A stretch of DNA of 64,000 nucleotides from JASGCP01 sp965263285 (GTDB taxonomy: Bacteria > Bacteroidota > Bacteroidia > Chitinophagales > Chitinophagaceae). The stretch covers positions 124,001-188,000 of the forward strand of contig CBDHHD010000004.1 of the NCBI GenBank assembly GCA_965263285.1, in the 5' to 3' direction. Position 1 is the first letter of the stretch; the number at the start of each line of letters is the position of its first letter. Of this stretch, positions 27,043 through 35,907 are shown one piece after another. The notes under the pieces are model-generated. The model saw only the letters and a program-made list of their open reading frames with translations. It searched no databases and was not told the origin of the DNA. Both the position numbers and the translations under genes were made by a program.

Positions 27043-27092
27043 AAATGCAACCAAAAAAAAAGTTGCATTTTTTAAAAAAAATATTATATTTG
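27043..27092 (+). promoter_or_regulatory. Hairpin plus consensus promoter for the Asp-box lipoprotein
   Basis: TTG at 27063-27065, a 19-bp spacer and TATATTTG at 27085-27092 make a full Bacteroidota promoter, 28 bases before the ATG. A 9-bp inverted repeat (AAATGCAAC at 27043-27051, GTTGCATTT at 27062-27070) overlaps the -33 element and is followed by T residues. It could stop read-through from the upstream MITE promoter or bind a regulator; both are inferences. Confidence 0.6.
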
Positions 27093-27120
27093 TGGTTTAA
27101 TTTTTAAAAAACATTATATT

Positions 27121-28887
27121 ATGATTAAAAAAAATACATTTTATTTTATACTCCTTTCTTTTACTTTATTTATAGCTTGTACAAAAACAAACTCAAATAA
27201 TAATAGTAATAACATTAATGGTAAGGGTGGCAATACTATTACTGCTACTGCTTCTCTTACGGGCAATGCAACTACAAAAACAATAAACATAGGTGATACT
27301 CAAAAAATTTATATAACTGTTAAAGGGACTATTACTGCCGCTATTTATAAGATTACTGCAAATGATACAATGGTTTATAATAATAAAATTATATTTCCGG
27401 ATAGTACCATCATTACTGGTACCGGTATAACACAAGTAAACGATAGTATAAGTTATACACCTAGTAAATCTTATACTAATACAACAAGAAAAATAACATT
27501 TACTATTAAAGATCAATTTGGGAATATTATAACTACTTCTCCTATTACTTTTACTATTTCTTCTACTCCTGTCAATACTATTACTGCTACTGCTTCTCTT
27601 ACGGGCAATGCAACTACAAAAACAATAAACATAGGTGATACTCAAAAAATTTATATAACTGTTAAAGGGACTATTACTACCGCTAGTTATACGATTACTG
27701 CAAATGATACAATGGTTTATAATAATAAAATTATATATCCGGATAGTACCATCATTACTAGTACAACACAAGTAAACGATAGTATAAGTTATACACCTAG
27801 TAAATCTTATACTAATGGTGCAACAAGAAAAATAACATTTACTATTAAAGATAATTTTCGGAATAGTATAACTACTTCTCCTATTACTTTTACTATTCCT
27901 TCTACTCCTACTCCTACTCCTACTCCAGTTTATAATGGTTTGGCTTCTTTAAATAACGGTGATATAATAGGCACTACTGACTATGGAGTAACTTGGAACA
28001 AAATAAGTACTAGTAGTAATGCTATTGGTAGTATCACTTTTGTGCGTTCAAATGTTTATATAGGTACTGGTAGTACAAGTGGTATCTACCGTACTACTGA
28101 CGGTGGAGTAACTTGGACAAAAGCTACCTTTACAGACAATACTAGTAATTTCTTTAGAGCTACTGCTTTTTCAACTGTTGCTAATGGTGTAGCAGTAGGA
28201 CAAGATGTTAACTCAATGAGCGTTATATACAATACCACTGATACTGGAAAAACTTGGACGAAAAATTCGACTGTATTTAATGGTAAAACTGCTCTTGAAG
28301 ATGTTGCTTTTTCATCTGCTGCTAATGGTGTAGTGGCAGTGTCGAATAGTGGCCTAGGCCAAAATGGTGGTGGAATCTATTATACTACTGATGGTGGAAT
28401 AACTTGGAAACCTACAACGCCACCAGCAAATAATGAGGATGTTCAAAGTGTTGCTTTTTCGTCTTCTACTAATGGTGTAGCGGCATTAGCAGGGTATACT
28501 AGCCCTACCTACAGCACTGCTGACGGTGGAAAAACTTGGACACAAAATGTAGCGGCAAACTACAACAATTTTAGTAGTATTGCTTTGGCACCTTCTTCTA
28601 ATAATGGTGCGGCCGTAGGATCTACTAGTGCTAGTGGTAGCAGTAACGGTATATATTATACTATTAATGGCGGACAAACTTGGATACAAACACAAACAGT
28701 AGCAATACAAACACTTAGCTTTGCTGATGTCGCTTTTTCATCTGCTACTAATGGCTTTGCAGTACAAGGAAATAATAGTAATAACGGTATATATTCTACT
28801 ACTGATGGCGGACAAACTTGGAAAATAGTATTTACAAATAGTGGTAGTGCTATTTTTAATGCTATTGCTTTGGCTCCTTCAAATTAG
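27121..28887 (+). CDS. Lipoprotein with two Ig-like repeats and an Asp-box beta-propeller
   Basis: A 588-residue lipoprotein (lipobox LFIACTKT). After the signal come two nearly identical ~100-residue repeats (residues ~40-145 and ~150-260), each with TANDTMVYNNKI and YTPSKSYTN, of the same general type as in the lipoproteins at 17006 and 19971. A Pro-Thr linker leads to a C-terminal propeller of about six blades, each with an Asp-box such as TTDGGVTWTKA or TTDGGQTWK, resembling YCF48/sialidase-type repeats. No catalytic residues of a sialidase were recognised, so a binding or scaffold role at the surface is more likely than an enzyme. It stands alone, with its own promoter and terminator. 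Confidence 0.75.
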   Translation: MIKKNTFYFILLSFTLFIACTKTNSNNNSNNINGKGGNTITATASLTGNATTKTINIGDTQKIYITVKGTITAAIYKITANDTMVYNNKIIFPDSTIITGTGITQVNDSISYTPSKSYTNTTRKITFTIKDQFGNIITTSPITFTISSTPVNTITATASLTGNATTKTINIGDTQKIYITVKGTITTASYTITANDTMVYNNKIIYPDSTIITSTTQVNDSISYTPSKSYTNGATRKITFTIKDNFRNSITTSPITFTIPSTPTPTPTPVYNGLASLNNGDIIGTTDYGVTWNKISTSSNAIGSITFVRSNVYIGTGSTSGIYRTTDGGVTWTKATFTDNTSNFFRATAFSTVANGVAVGQDVNSMSVIYNTTDTGKTWTKNSTVFNGKTALEDVAFSSAANGVVAVSNSGLGQNGGGIYYTTDGGITWKPTTPPANNEDVQSVAFSSSTNGVAALAGYTSPTYSTADGGKTWTQNVAANYNNFSSIALAPSSNNGAAVGSTSASGSSNGIYYTINGGQTWIQTQTVAIQTLSFADVAFSSATNGFAVQGNNSNNGIYSTTDGGQTWKIVFTNSGSAIFNAIALAPSN

Positions 28888-28904
28888 GTTTATGATATAC
28901 AGGC

Positions 28905-29312
28905 ATTTTATCTTTTTTCCTTGATACAAAAGAAAGAAAAATATAAAGGCTTGTAGATGATAAAGAGTTAAAAAATTATTCTCACTACGATAGTGAGGAT
29001 AATTTTTTTTAATGAATCGTTATGATGAGCTTATCCATAGGTGTCTTTTATGTACATACTTTATGCTCATCATAACGATTCATATATAAAAATGTCCGTC
29101 TCCACATTCTCGCTGATCGCTTCGCTCACCTCGTTTTGTAACGCTCTTTATCTGAGGGCAGTCCTTATCAAATATTTCCTATTATTTCCATGTTTATATT
29201 TATTTAATAACCCATGCTTCCAGCACCTCAAAAAAAGCCGTAGCCAAAAATAAATTGGTTTTTTTAAAAATATATTATCTTTGTCCTTGCTCACTAAAAA
29301 AATCGTTATTCC
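28905..29312 (+). mobile_element. Family-A MITE, left arm diverged
   Basis: The right half matches the 12389 copy, with the right terminus TGCTCACTAAAAAAATCGTT + ATTCC at 29288-29312 and the outward promoter (TTG 29255-29257, TATCTTTG 29276-29283). The left arm of the palindrome has been replaced or has drifted into a compact hairpin at 28971-29007. The GAATCGTTATGATGAGC arms are kept. Confidence 0.65.
28971..29010 (+). terminator. Strong intrinsic-type terminator after the Asp-box lipoprotein
   Basis: A 17-bp stem (AAAAATTATTCTCACTA paired with TAGTGAGGATAATTTTT, one G-U pair) with a 3-nt CGA loop runs into a T8 tract. It begins 83 bp after the lipoprotein stop and is derived from the left arm of the MITE. 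Confidence 0.65.
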
Positions 29313-29340
29313 GTAAAAATATAGGAATATGTTTGCTGTA

Positions 29341-30342
29341 TTAGCTTGCTAGTATCTTTACTATCTTAATCCATTCTTGGCCTATTTTGCGTTTTTCTTT
29401 TGAGGTAGATTCAAAAGGAGTGTATGATATCTTATTATTCACAATACCCACCATTACATTTTTTCTTCCTAATAGTAAACTTTCCACTGCATAATATCCC
29501 ATGTGACTTGCATATAGGCGGTCGGAACAAGTGGGTGATCCACCTCGTTGAATATGGCCTAATACACATACCCGCACATCGGCATTAGGGATTCTTTCTT
29601 TTACAATCTTTGCTACTTCGCTTGCCCCTCCAAATTCGTCTCCTTCGGCAACTACAATAAGATTCACTAGCTTTTTTCTTTTTTCTTTTTCTTTAAGCGA
29701 GTCTATCATATCGTTTATATTTGTTCTTGTTTCTGGTATAAGAATACTCTCTGCTCCTGTAGCTATACCGCTATGTAGGGCTATATAGCCAGCATCTCTC
29801 CCCATTACTTCCACTACAAAGAGTCGATCATGGGCATCCATGGTATCCCTAATTTTATCAATGGCTTCTACGGCGGTATTCACAGCTGTATCAAAACCGA
29901 TTGTTACATCTGTTCCAATAATATCTTTATCAATAGTGCCGGGTAATCCAATACAAGCTATATTATATTCTTGGGCAAAAACACTAGCGCCTCTAAAACT
30001 ACCATCTCCACCAATAATGATAAGTCCGTCGATATTATATTTTTGAAGGTTTTCAAATGCTTTTTTTCTTCCTTCTTTTGTCATAAACTCACTGCTTCGG
30101 GCAGTTTTCAATATGGTACCACCTCTTTGAATAATATTAGCCACGCTTCTGCTATCCAATTCCTTAATATCATTATCAATTAAACCTGCGTATCCTCGTA
30201 AGATACCATATACGCCTAATTGATGATACTTTCCTGTTCTTACTACTGCGCGGATAGCAGCATTCATGCCTGGGCTATCACCACCTGATGTAAGTACTCC
30301 AATATTGTGTACAAAAGAGTTTTTTTGTTGCATATCATTCAT
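29341..30342 (-). CDS. pfkA: ATP-dependent 6-phosphofructokinase
   Basis: It phosphorylates fructose 6-phosphate in glycolysis. The 333-residue protein has the ATP site GVLTSGGDSPGMNAA, GGDGSFRGA, the catalytic PGTIDKDI, the substrate loop VVEVMGRDAGYIAL and HIQRGGSPTCSDR. Gly at the position after GGDG favours ATP rather than pyrophosphate as donor. The frame stays open upstream to 30513, but those 57 residues come from repeat sequence and contain the -7 box, so the ATG at 30342 (MNDMQQ) is chosen; the ATG at 30333 is also possible. Its 3' end lies 29 bp from the MITE terminus. Confidence 0.94.
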   Translation of the reverse strand: MNDMQQKNSFVHNIGVLTSGGDSPGMNAAIRAVVRTGKYHQLGVYGILRGYAGLIDNDIKELDSRSVANIIQRGGTILKTARSSEFMTKEGRKKAFENLQKYNIDGLIIIGGDGSFRGASVFAQEYNIACIGLPGTIDKDIIGTDVTIGFDTAVNTAVEAIDKIRDTMDAHDRLFVVEVMGRDAGYIALHSGIATGAESILIPETRTNINDMIDSLKEKEKRKKLVNLIVVAEGDEFGGASEVAKIVKERIPNADVRVCVLGHIQRGGSPTCSDRLYASHMGYYAVESLLLGRKNVMVGIVNNKISYTPFESTSKEKRKIGQEWIKIVKILAS

Positions 30343-30362
30343 AAAATAGTTATTTTTAATGT

Positions 30363-30370
30363 CAAAAATA
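30363..30370 (-). promoter_or_regulatory. -7 box for pfkA
   Basis: Minus-strand TATTTTTG, matching TAnnTTTG, 20 bases before the chosen ATG. It helps to reject the longer open frame. Confidence 0.55.
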
Positions 30371-30411
30371 TATATAAAAAACTTATTGGTTGCGTTAAAA
30401 TATTTTCGTAA

Positions 30412-30709
30412 GCTACGGCTTTTTTTGAGGTGTTTGGGGGGGGGGGTATTTGTGTTTTTATATCTTTTTCTTTCTTTTGTCTTGATACAAAAGAAAAACA
30501 AAGAAAAAATCAAGCCTGCAGATAAAGAACTACAAAACTATGGCTCGCTACGCTAGCGAGAATGAATGGGGGAGAGGTGGTCGCTTCGCTCACCTCGTTT
30601 TGTAACGCTCTTTATCTGAGGGCTGTCCTCATCAGATATTTCCTATTATTTCCATGTTTATATTTATTTAATAATCCATGCTTCCAGCACCTCAAAAAAA
30701 TATTTAGCC
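30412..30709. mobile_element. Family-D MITE, 298 bp, palindrome centre deleted
   Basis: Ends GCTACGGCTTTTTTTGAGGT and ACCTCAAAAAAATATTTAGC + C are inverted family-D termini. The interior resembles 3792-4093, with the CGGCTCGCTACGCTAGCGAG block but without the GAATCGTTATGATGAGC arms. An 11-G homopolymer lies at 30436-30446. No gene is visible here. Confidence 0.7.
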
Positions 30710-30789
30710 AATTTTTCATCAACAACCTTGTGAAACATGGCAAATAATTTATTGCCTACCTGAGTATAAAGAGGACAATTGTAATCAAT

Positions 30790-32730
30790 TTATATAATTC
30801 TCTTTTCGGCGATAATAGAAACAATAGAAGGATCTATCAAAGTACTTGTATCGCCCATATTGTCAACCTGTCCTTCTGCAATTTTTCTTAGTATCCTTCT
30901 CATAATTTTTCCGCTTCTTGTTTTAGGTAATCCTATCACCAATTGAATTTTATCGGGTTTAGCAAATGCGCCTATTTCTTCTGTTATGATATGTAATATT
31001 TCCTTTATGTCTATTTGTGCGGGTACATTCTCTTTGCTATCTTTATCTTTCATCATCTTTGTTACTACATACAGATAAATACCTTGTCCTTTTATGTCAT
31101 GTGGGAATCCTACTACAGCGCTTTCAATTATCAAGGGGTGTTTATTACAAGCATTTTCTAATTCTGCTGTTCCAATTCGATGACCACTTATATTTAGCAC
31201 ATCATCTACGCGGCCTGTTATTCGATAAAAGCCATCTTTATCTCTATAGGCGCCATCACCTGTAAAATACATATTATTATAAGTAGAAAAATAGTTCAGC
31301 CTACATCGCTCATGGTCGCCATAAGTTGTTCTAAGAATAGATGGCCATGGGGCACAAACACATAAATTACCAATGGCATTATTTTCTTTTATTTCATGTC
31401 CTTGCTCGTTTACTAACATAAGATGAATACCGGGCATTGGCAAGGTAGCAAAAGTAGGTTTTTGAGGAGTAATCCCTGCTAAATTAGATATTAAAATCCC
31501 TGCTGTTTCTGTTTGAAACCATGTATCTACAATAGGGCATTTGTTTTTTCCCACATGTGTATTATACCAGTTCCAAGCCTCTTCGTTAATAGGTTCCCCT
31601 ACTGTGCCAATGAGTTTTAGTGATTGCAACGATTTGCCTTCAAAGGGTTGTAAACCAAAAGTCATTAAGCTCCTAATAGAGGTAGGAGCGGTATAGAGGC
31701 TATTGACCTTGTATGTATCAATAATATCCCAAAAGCGGTCGGGACCTGGGTAAGTGGGAATTCCTTCAAACATTAATGATATAGCTCCTGCACAAAGGGG
31801 AGCATATACAGTATAAGAATGTCCTGTAATCCACCCTATGTCGGCAGTACAAAAATGAATATCACCTGGTTGATATTGAAATACATTTACAAAAGTATAA
31901 GTTGTATATATCATATACCCCCCACAAGTATGCAACACGCCTTTGGGCTTACCTGTAGATCCAGAAGTATAGAGAATAAATAGGGTATCCTCAGCGTCCA
32001 TGGTTTCAGCAGGTATGGTAGGGGGTATGTTATTCTTTTTCATTTCATTTACTTCATCATCAAACCATATATCTCTAGGGGTGTTCATAGCAATAGAATA
32101 ACCTGTTCTTTTAGCTACAATTACTTTATTAACAAAAGGAATATCTGCAATGGCTTCATCTACAATATGTTTTAACTCTATTATTTTATTAGCTCTATAA
32201 CCTCCATCTACGGTTAAAATATAGGTTGCATGGGCATCTAATACCCTATCTTTAATGCTATGTGCCGAGAAACCTCCAAAAATAATACTATGTATAGCTC
32301 CTACTCTGGCGCAAGCTAACATGGCAAAAGCGAGTTCGGGTATCATGCCCATATAAATACAAACACGGTCGCCTTTTTTCACTCCATACTTTTTTAATAC
32401 CAAGGCCCAATAGCATACTTGGTCATATACCTGTTGATAGGTAAAAGAAAGTTGATTGTCTTTAGGGTTATTCGGTTCCCATAGCAATGCGATATCATTT
32501 GCTTTTAGTGGCAAGTGTCTATCTAAGCAATTTTCTGTTATATTTAATTGACCGCCTATAAACCATTGCACTGTAGGTTCTTTAAAATTCCAATCCAACA
32601 CTTTATTCCATTTTTTTTTCCAAAGAAAATGATGGGCTATCTCCCCCCAAAATTCCTCGGGAGATTCTATGCTTTTTTGGTATGCTTTTTTATACTCTTC
32701 AAATGATTTTATTTGATAAGGATATGACAT
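30790..32730 (-). CDS. acsA: Acetyl-CoA synthetase (AMP-forming)
   Basis: It activates acetate to acetyl-CoA through acetyl-AMP. The 646-residue protein (from the ATG at 32730) has the AMP-binding core LFILYTSGSTGKPKGVLHT, WFQTETAGI, the hinge region YFTGDGAYRDKDGFYRITGR and the acetylation-site motif PKTRSGKIMRRILRK with the catalytic Lys near the C-terminus. A 16-residue upstream extension to 32778 is possible, but MSYPYQIKSFEEYKK matches the usual start better. The gene is separated from trhO by 163 bp in which no feature is seen. Confidence 0.94.
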   Translation of the reverse strand: MSYPYQIKSFEEYKKAYQKSIESPEEFWGEIAHHFLWKKKWNKVLDWNFKEPTVQWFIGGQLNITENCLDRHLPLKANDIALLWEPNNPKDNQLSFTYQQVYDQVCYWALVLKKYGVKKGDRVCIYMGMIPELAFAMLACARVGAIHSIIFGGFSAHSIKDRVLDAHATYILTVDGGYRANKIIELKHIVDEAIADIPFVNKVIVAKRTGYSIAMNTPRDIWFDDEVNEMKKNNIPPTIPAETMDAEDTLFILYTSGSTGKPKGVLHTCGGYMIYTTYTFVNVFQYQPGDIHFCTADIGWITGHSYTVYAPLCAGAISLMFEGIPTYPGPDRFWDIIDTYKVNSLYTAPTSIRSLMTFGLQPFEGKSLQSLKLIGTVGEPINEEAWNWYNTHVGKNKCPIVDTWFQTETAGILISNLAGITPQKPTFATLPMPGIHLMLVNEQGHEIKENNAIGNLCVCAPWPSILRTTYGDHERCRLNYFSTYNNMYFTGDGAYRDKDGFYRITGRVDDVLNISGHRIGTAELENACNKHPLIIESAVVGFPHDIKGQGIYLYVVTKMMKDKDSKENVPAQIDIKEILHIITEEIGAFAKPDKIQLVIGLPKTRSGKIMRRILRKIAEGQVDNMGDTSTLIDPSIVSIIAEKRII

Positions 32731-32893
32731 ATAGTCAAGTTTAAAAGTGTTGTAAAAATAAGAATGTTTGTTGTGCAAGATTCATTATAAAAATTAATAT
32801 AGTGTTTTTTATTCTATACATGCATAAATGAGATAACGAATGTATATATTTTATTTTAGGTTACTTGTTTTTTTTAATCATTGCTATCTTCTA

Positions 32894-33928
32894 TTACAGC
32901 TCTATTTCTTTTATTCTCTTGCTTCTACTTTTGTTAAAGATATTTTTACCTTTATGAATACCCTTTCTAATTTCTTTTTGTTTTTCTATAGGCAAATGAA
33001 TTACCTCCATACATGAATGGCTACAACAGCCTTCGTATTGTTTTTTACAAGCATCACATTGAATGAACAAAAGATGACAAGCGGCATTCATACAATTAGT
33101 ATGTGTATCGGCAGGTTGACCGCATTGGTGGCATGTAGCAATAATATCGGAAGTAATTCGTTCTCCCAATCGATGGTCAAAAACAAAATTTTTACCAATA
33201 AATTTACAATCCAATCCTTGTTTTTCTACTTGATGGGCATAGTGAATAATACCTCCTTCTACATGGTATACTTGCTTAAAATGGTGTTGTATTAAATAGG
33301 CACTTGCTTTTTCACAACGAATGCCTCCTGTGCAATACATTACAATGGGTGTTTCTTCTTTGCCCTTCATCATGTGAAGCATTTGTTGCAATTGCTCTTT
33401 AAAAGTATCTGCGGGTACTTCGATAGCATTGGTAAAATGCCCCACTTCATACTCATAATGATTCCTCATATCTAATACAATGGTTTCTTTTTTTGACATC
33501 ATTTCATTTGTAGTAGTGGCATCAATATACTTACCCGTTGGTATGGTATATGGATTTAAGTTATCAAGTCCATCGGCTACAATTTTTTCTCTTAGTTTTA
33601 CTTTTAATACCCAAAAACTTTTCCCATTTCCTTTTTTTCCAATATTTAATCGAATATTCGATAGGAATGGAACAGACTGTATCGTTGTTATAAACTGTTG
33701 CCATTGAAAATCGGGAATGCTTATTTGTGCATTTATTCCTTCCTTAGCTATATACACCCTGCCAAATATTTGCAAAGAAAAAAATAGTTTATATAGATAA
33801 TCTCTACAAACTTGTGGTTCATCAATAGGTACATATTTATAAAAACTCACTGTTTCTCTTTCAAATGTTTCTTCTTCCATTTTCTTTTTTAATGTCTCAT
33901 TTGATATGATGTTATGAAGACGAGTCAT
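32894..33928 (-). CDS. trhO: tRNA uridine(34) hydroxylase TrhO (YceA-type rhodanese)
   Basis: TrhO makes 5-hydroxyuridine at the wobble position of certain tRNAs. The 344-residue protein has the family's N-terminal domain (GRVYIAKEGINAQISIP, residues ~57-73) and a rhodanese domain with DMRNHYEYEVGHF and the active loop MYCTGGIRCEKASAYL, with the catalytic Cys. A C-terminal Cys-rich segment follows (CHQCGQPADTHTNCMNAAC, then CDACKKQYEGCCSHSC) and may bind zinc. It starts 36 bp after pgk on the same strand and is probably cotranscribed with it. Confidence 0.9.
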   Translation of the reverse strand: MTRLHNIISNETLKKKMEEETFERETVSFYKYVPIDEPQVCRDYLYKLFFSLQIFGRVYIAKEGINAQISIPDFQWQQFITTIQSVPFLSNIRLNIGKKGNGKSFWVLKVKLREKIVADGLDNLNPYTIPTGKYIDATTTNEMMSKKETIVLDMRNHYEYEVGHFTNAIEVPADTFKEQLQQMLHMMKGKEETPIVMYCTGGIRCEKASAYLIQHHFKQVYHVEGGIIHYAHQVEKQGLDCKFIGKNFVFDHRLGERITSDIIATCHQCGQPADTHTNCMNAACHLLFIQCDACKKQYEGCCSHSCMEVIHLPIEKQKEIRKGIHKGKNIFNKSRSKRIKEIEL

Positions 33929-33964
33929 AGTATTAAAATAATAAATAACAAATAAATAATTATT

Positions 33965-35161
33965 TTATCCTTTAACTGCTGCAATACCAGGGAGTATTTT
34001 GCCTTCAAAATATTCTAACATAGCGCCCCCACCCGTAGATACATAGCTTACTTTATTATGAAATCCAAATTGGTTTACTGCCGATACGCTATCACCTCCT
34101 CCTACTAAGCTAAATGCTCCTTTGGCAGTAGCCTGAGCAATAGCCGTTGCTATGGCCTTAGTTCCTGCTTGAAAGTGAGACATTTCAAATACCCCCATAG
34201 GTCCATTCCACAATAATGTTTTAGAAGCTAAGATAACTTCTGTAAATTGTTGTTGTGCTTTGATTCCTATATCTAAGCCCATATCATTCTCTGCTATATT
34301 ATTAGATAACACTATATGGGTAGGGACTTCATTAGAAAAAGCACCTGCTACTACTGAGTCTATAGGCAAGTGAATGCTTACACCTTTTTGTTTTGCTTTG
34401 TTTAATATTTCTAGTGCTAAAGATAATTTATCTTCTTCACAAATGCTTTTACCAATGCGTCCTTGTTGTGCTTTTATAAAAGTATAAGCCATTCCACCTC
34501 CAATAATAATATGCTGAGCTCTTTGTAATAAGTTTTCAAGAATTAATATTTTGTCAGACACTTTTGATCCTCCAATAATAGCTGTAAAAGGCTGTATAGT
34601 ATGCTGTAATACTTGCTCGGCGCTTTTTACTTCTGCCTCCATTAATAAGCCAAAGAATCGATGGTCGGGTGCTATAAATTGTGCTATAACTGCTGTAGAA
34701 GCATGAGCTCGATGGGCAGTGCCAAAAGCATCATTTACCCAAATAGGAGCTAATTGAGCTAATTGTTTGGCAAATGCAGGATCTCCTTTTTCTTCCTCCC
34801 CATGAAAACGAAGATTTTCTAATAATAGTACTTGTCCATTTTGCAATGCATTTGCTTTTTGCATCGCTATTTCTCCAATACAATCTTCAGCAAAAGCAAC
34901 AGGCAAAGATAGTAATTTACTAATAGGATCTACCAAGTGTTTTAAGGAATATTTTTCTTCATATCCGCCTTTGGGCCTTCCTAAATGAGACATGAGTATA
35001 ACCGATCCTCCATCATGGATAATTTTTCTTATAGTAGGCAAAGCAGCGGTAATTCTTGTGTCGTCTAGAATGTGAAAAGATGTTTTGTCTAAAGGCACAT
35101 TAAAATCTACACGAATTAATACTTTCTCTCCTTTAAATGAATGGTTTGAAAAGTTCTTCAT
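33965..35161 (-). CDS. pgk: Phosphoglycerate kinase
   Basis: It makes ATP from 1,3-bisphosphoglycerate in glycolysis. The 398-residue protein shows KVLIRVDFNVPLD at the N-terminus, SHLGRPKG, the 3-phosphoglycerate site LENLRFHGEEEKGDP, AIIGGSKVSDKI, WNGPMGVFE and the Gly-rich LVGGGDSVSAV. The frame is open further upstream to 35356, but the ATG at 35161 (MKNFSNHSFKGEK) gives the normal length. Its promoter is back-to-back with that of trmD, and trhO follows it. Confidence 0.95.
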   Translation of the reverse strand: MKNFSNHSFKGEKVLIRVDFNVPLDKTSFHILDDTRITAALPTIRKIIHDGGSVILMSHLGRPKGGYEEKYSLKHLVDPISKLLSLPVAFAEDCIGEIAMQKANALQNGQVLLLENLRFHGEEEKGDPAFAKQLAQLAPIWVNDAFGTAHRAHASTAVIAQFIAPDHRFFGLLMEAEVKSAEQVLQHTIQPFTAIIGGSKVSDKILILENLLQRAQHIIIGGGMAYTFIKAQQGRIGKSICEEDKLSLALEILNKAKQKGVSIHLPIDSVVAGAFSNEVPTHIVLSNNIAENDMGLDIGIKAQQQFTEVILASKTLLWNGPMGVFEMSHFQAGTKAIATAIAQATAKGAFSLVGGGDSVSAVNQFGFHNKVSYVSTGGGAMLEYFEGKILPGIAAVKG

Positions 35162-35173
35162 ATATTTTTTTTG

Positions 35174-35181
35174 CAAAGATA
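35174..35181 (-). promoter_or_regulatory. -7 box for pgk
   Basis: Minus-strand TATCTTTG, matching TAnnTTTG, 12 bases before the pgk ATG. It lies only 22 bp from the divergent trmD box, so the two promoters must share their -33 regions. Confidence 0.55.
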
Positions 35182-35203
35182 AAAACAATCGTTTAAATAT
35201 CTT

Positions 35204-35211
35204 TATTTTTG
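35204..35211 (+). promoter_or_regulatory. -7 box for trmD
   Basis: TATTTTTG, matching TAnnTTTG, five bases before the trmD ATG, which implies a nearly leaderless message as for ruvC and comB. Confidence 0.5.
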
Positions 35212-35216
35212 TATAT

Positions 35217-35891
35217 ATGAAAATAGATATTTTAACGGTTATCCCTGAATTATTAGAAAGTCCTTTTTCGCATTCTATTATTAAGCGAGCGCAAGAAAAG
35301 AAAATTCTTTCTTTACATATACATGGTTTAAGACAATGGGGATTACATGGAAACAAACAAGTAGATGATTATCCGTATGGGGGTGGAGCGGGAATGGTTA
35401 TGCGATGCGAACCATTGGTACAAGGAATTGAATATTTACAATCTATGGTTAACTATGACGAAGTCGTTTATCTATGTCCAGATGGCGAATTGCTTACTCA
35501 ACCGCTTGCCAATCAATTGTCTTTAAAGAAGAATTTATTACTTGTGTGTGGTCATTATAAAGGCATTGACCAACGAATAAGAGATCGCTGGATTACAAAA
35601 GAAATATCCATTGGTGATTATGTATTAAGTGGGGGTGAGTTGGCTGCTGCGGTACTTGTTGATAGCATGGTGAGACTTATTCCAGGGGTATTAAGTGACG
35701 AATCTTCGGCTTTAACCGACTCGTTTCAAGATGGAATGGTAGCGCCTCCTATTTATACACGCCCTGCTGTTTTTAGAGATATGTATGTTCCACCTATTCT
35801 TTTAGAAGGAGACCATAAAAAAATTGAAGAATGGAGGCAGGAACAAGCTTATCGTATTACCCAGCAAAGAAGACCTCATTTACTTCACTAA
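35217..35891 (+). CDS. trmD: tRNA (guanine-N1-)-methyltransferase TrmD
   Basis: It methylates G37 of tRNAs that read CNN codons, using S-adenosylmethionine in a deep trefoil knot. The 224-residue protein has MKIDILTVIPELLES at the start, DYPYGGGAGMVMRCEP, VCGHYKGIDQRI and the knot motif ISIGDYVLSGGELAA. A longer open frame starting at 35085 runs through the divergent promoters and into pgk, so the start at 35217 is chosen. rimM follows after 16 bp, the classical trmD-rimM pairing. Confidence 0.95.
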   Translation: MKIDILTVIPELLESPFSHSIIKRAQEKKILSLHIHGLRQWGLHGNKQVDDYPYGGGAGMVMRCEPLVQGIEYLQSMVNYDEVVYLCPDGELLTQPLANQLSLKKNLLLVCGHYKGIDQRIRDRWITKEISIGDYVLSGGELAAAVLVDSMVRLIPGVLSDESSALTDSFQDGMVAPPIYTRPAVFRDMYVPPILLEGDHKKIEEWRQEQAYRITQQRRPHLLH

Positions 35892-35907
35892 ATTATATAC
35901 TTTATTT

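Noticed and set aside
27193..27771. Minus-strand 192-residue frame over the Asp-box lipoprotein
   Set aside because: It is a low-complexity shadow of the Thr/Asn-rich repeats on the plus strand.
30343..30513. N-terminal extension of pfkA
   Set aside because: The extra residues come from repeat DNA and contain the -7 box; the family start fits 30342.
35085..35216. N-terminal extension of trmD into pgk
   Set aside because: It would run through both divergent promoters and adds residues foreign to TrmD.
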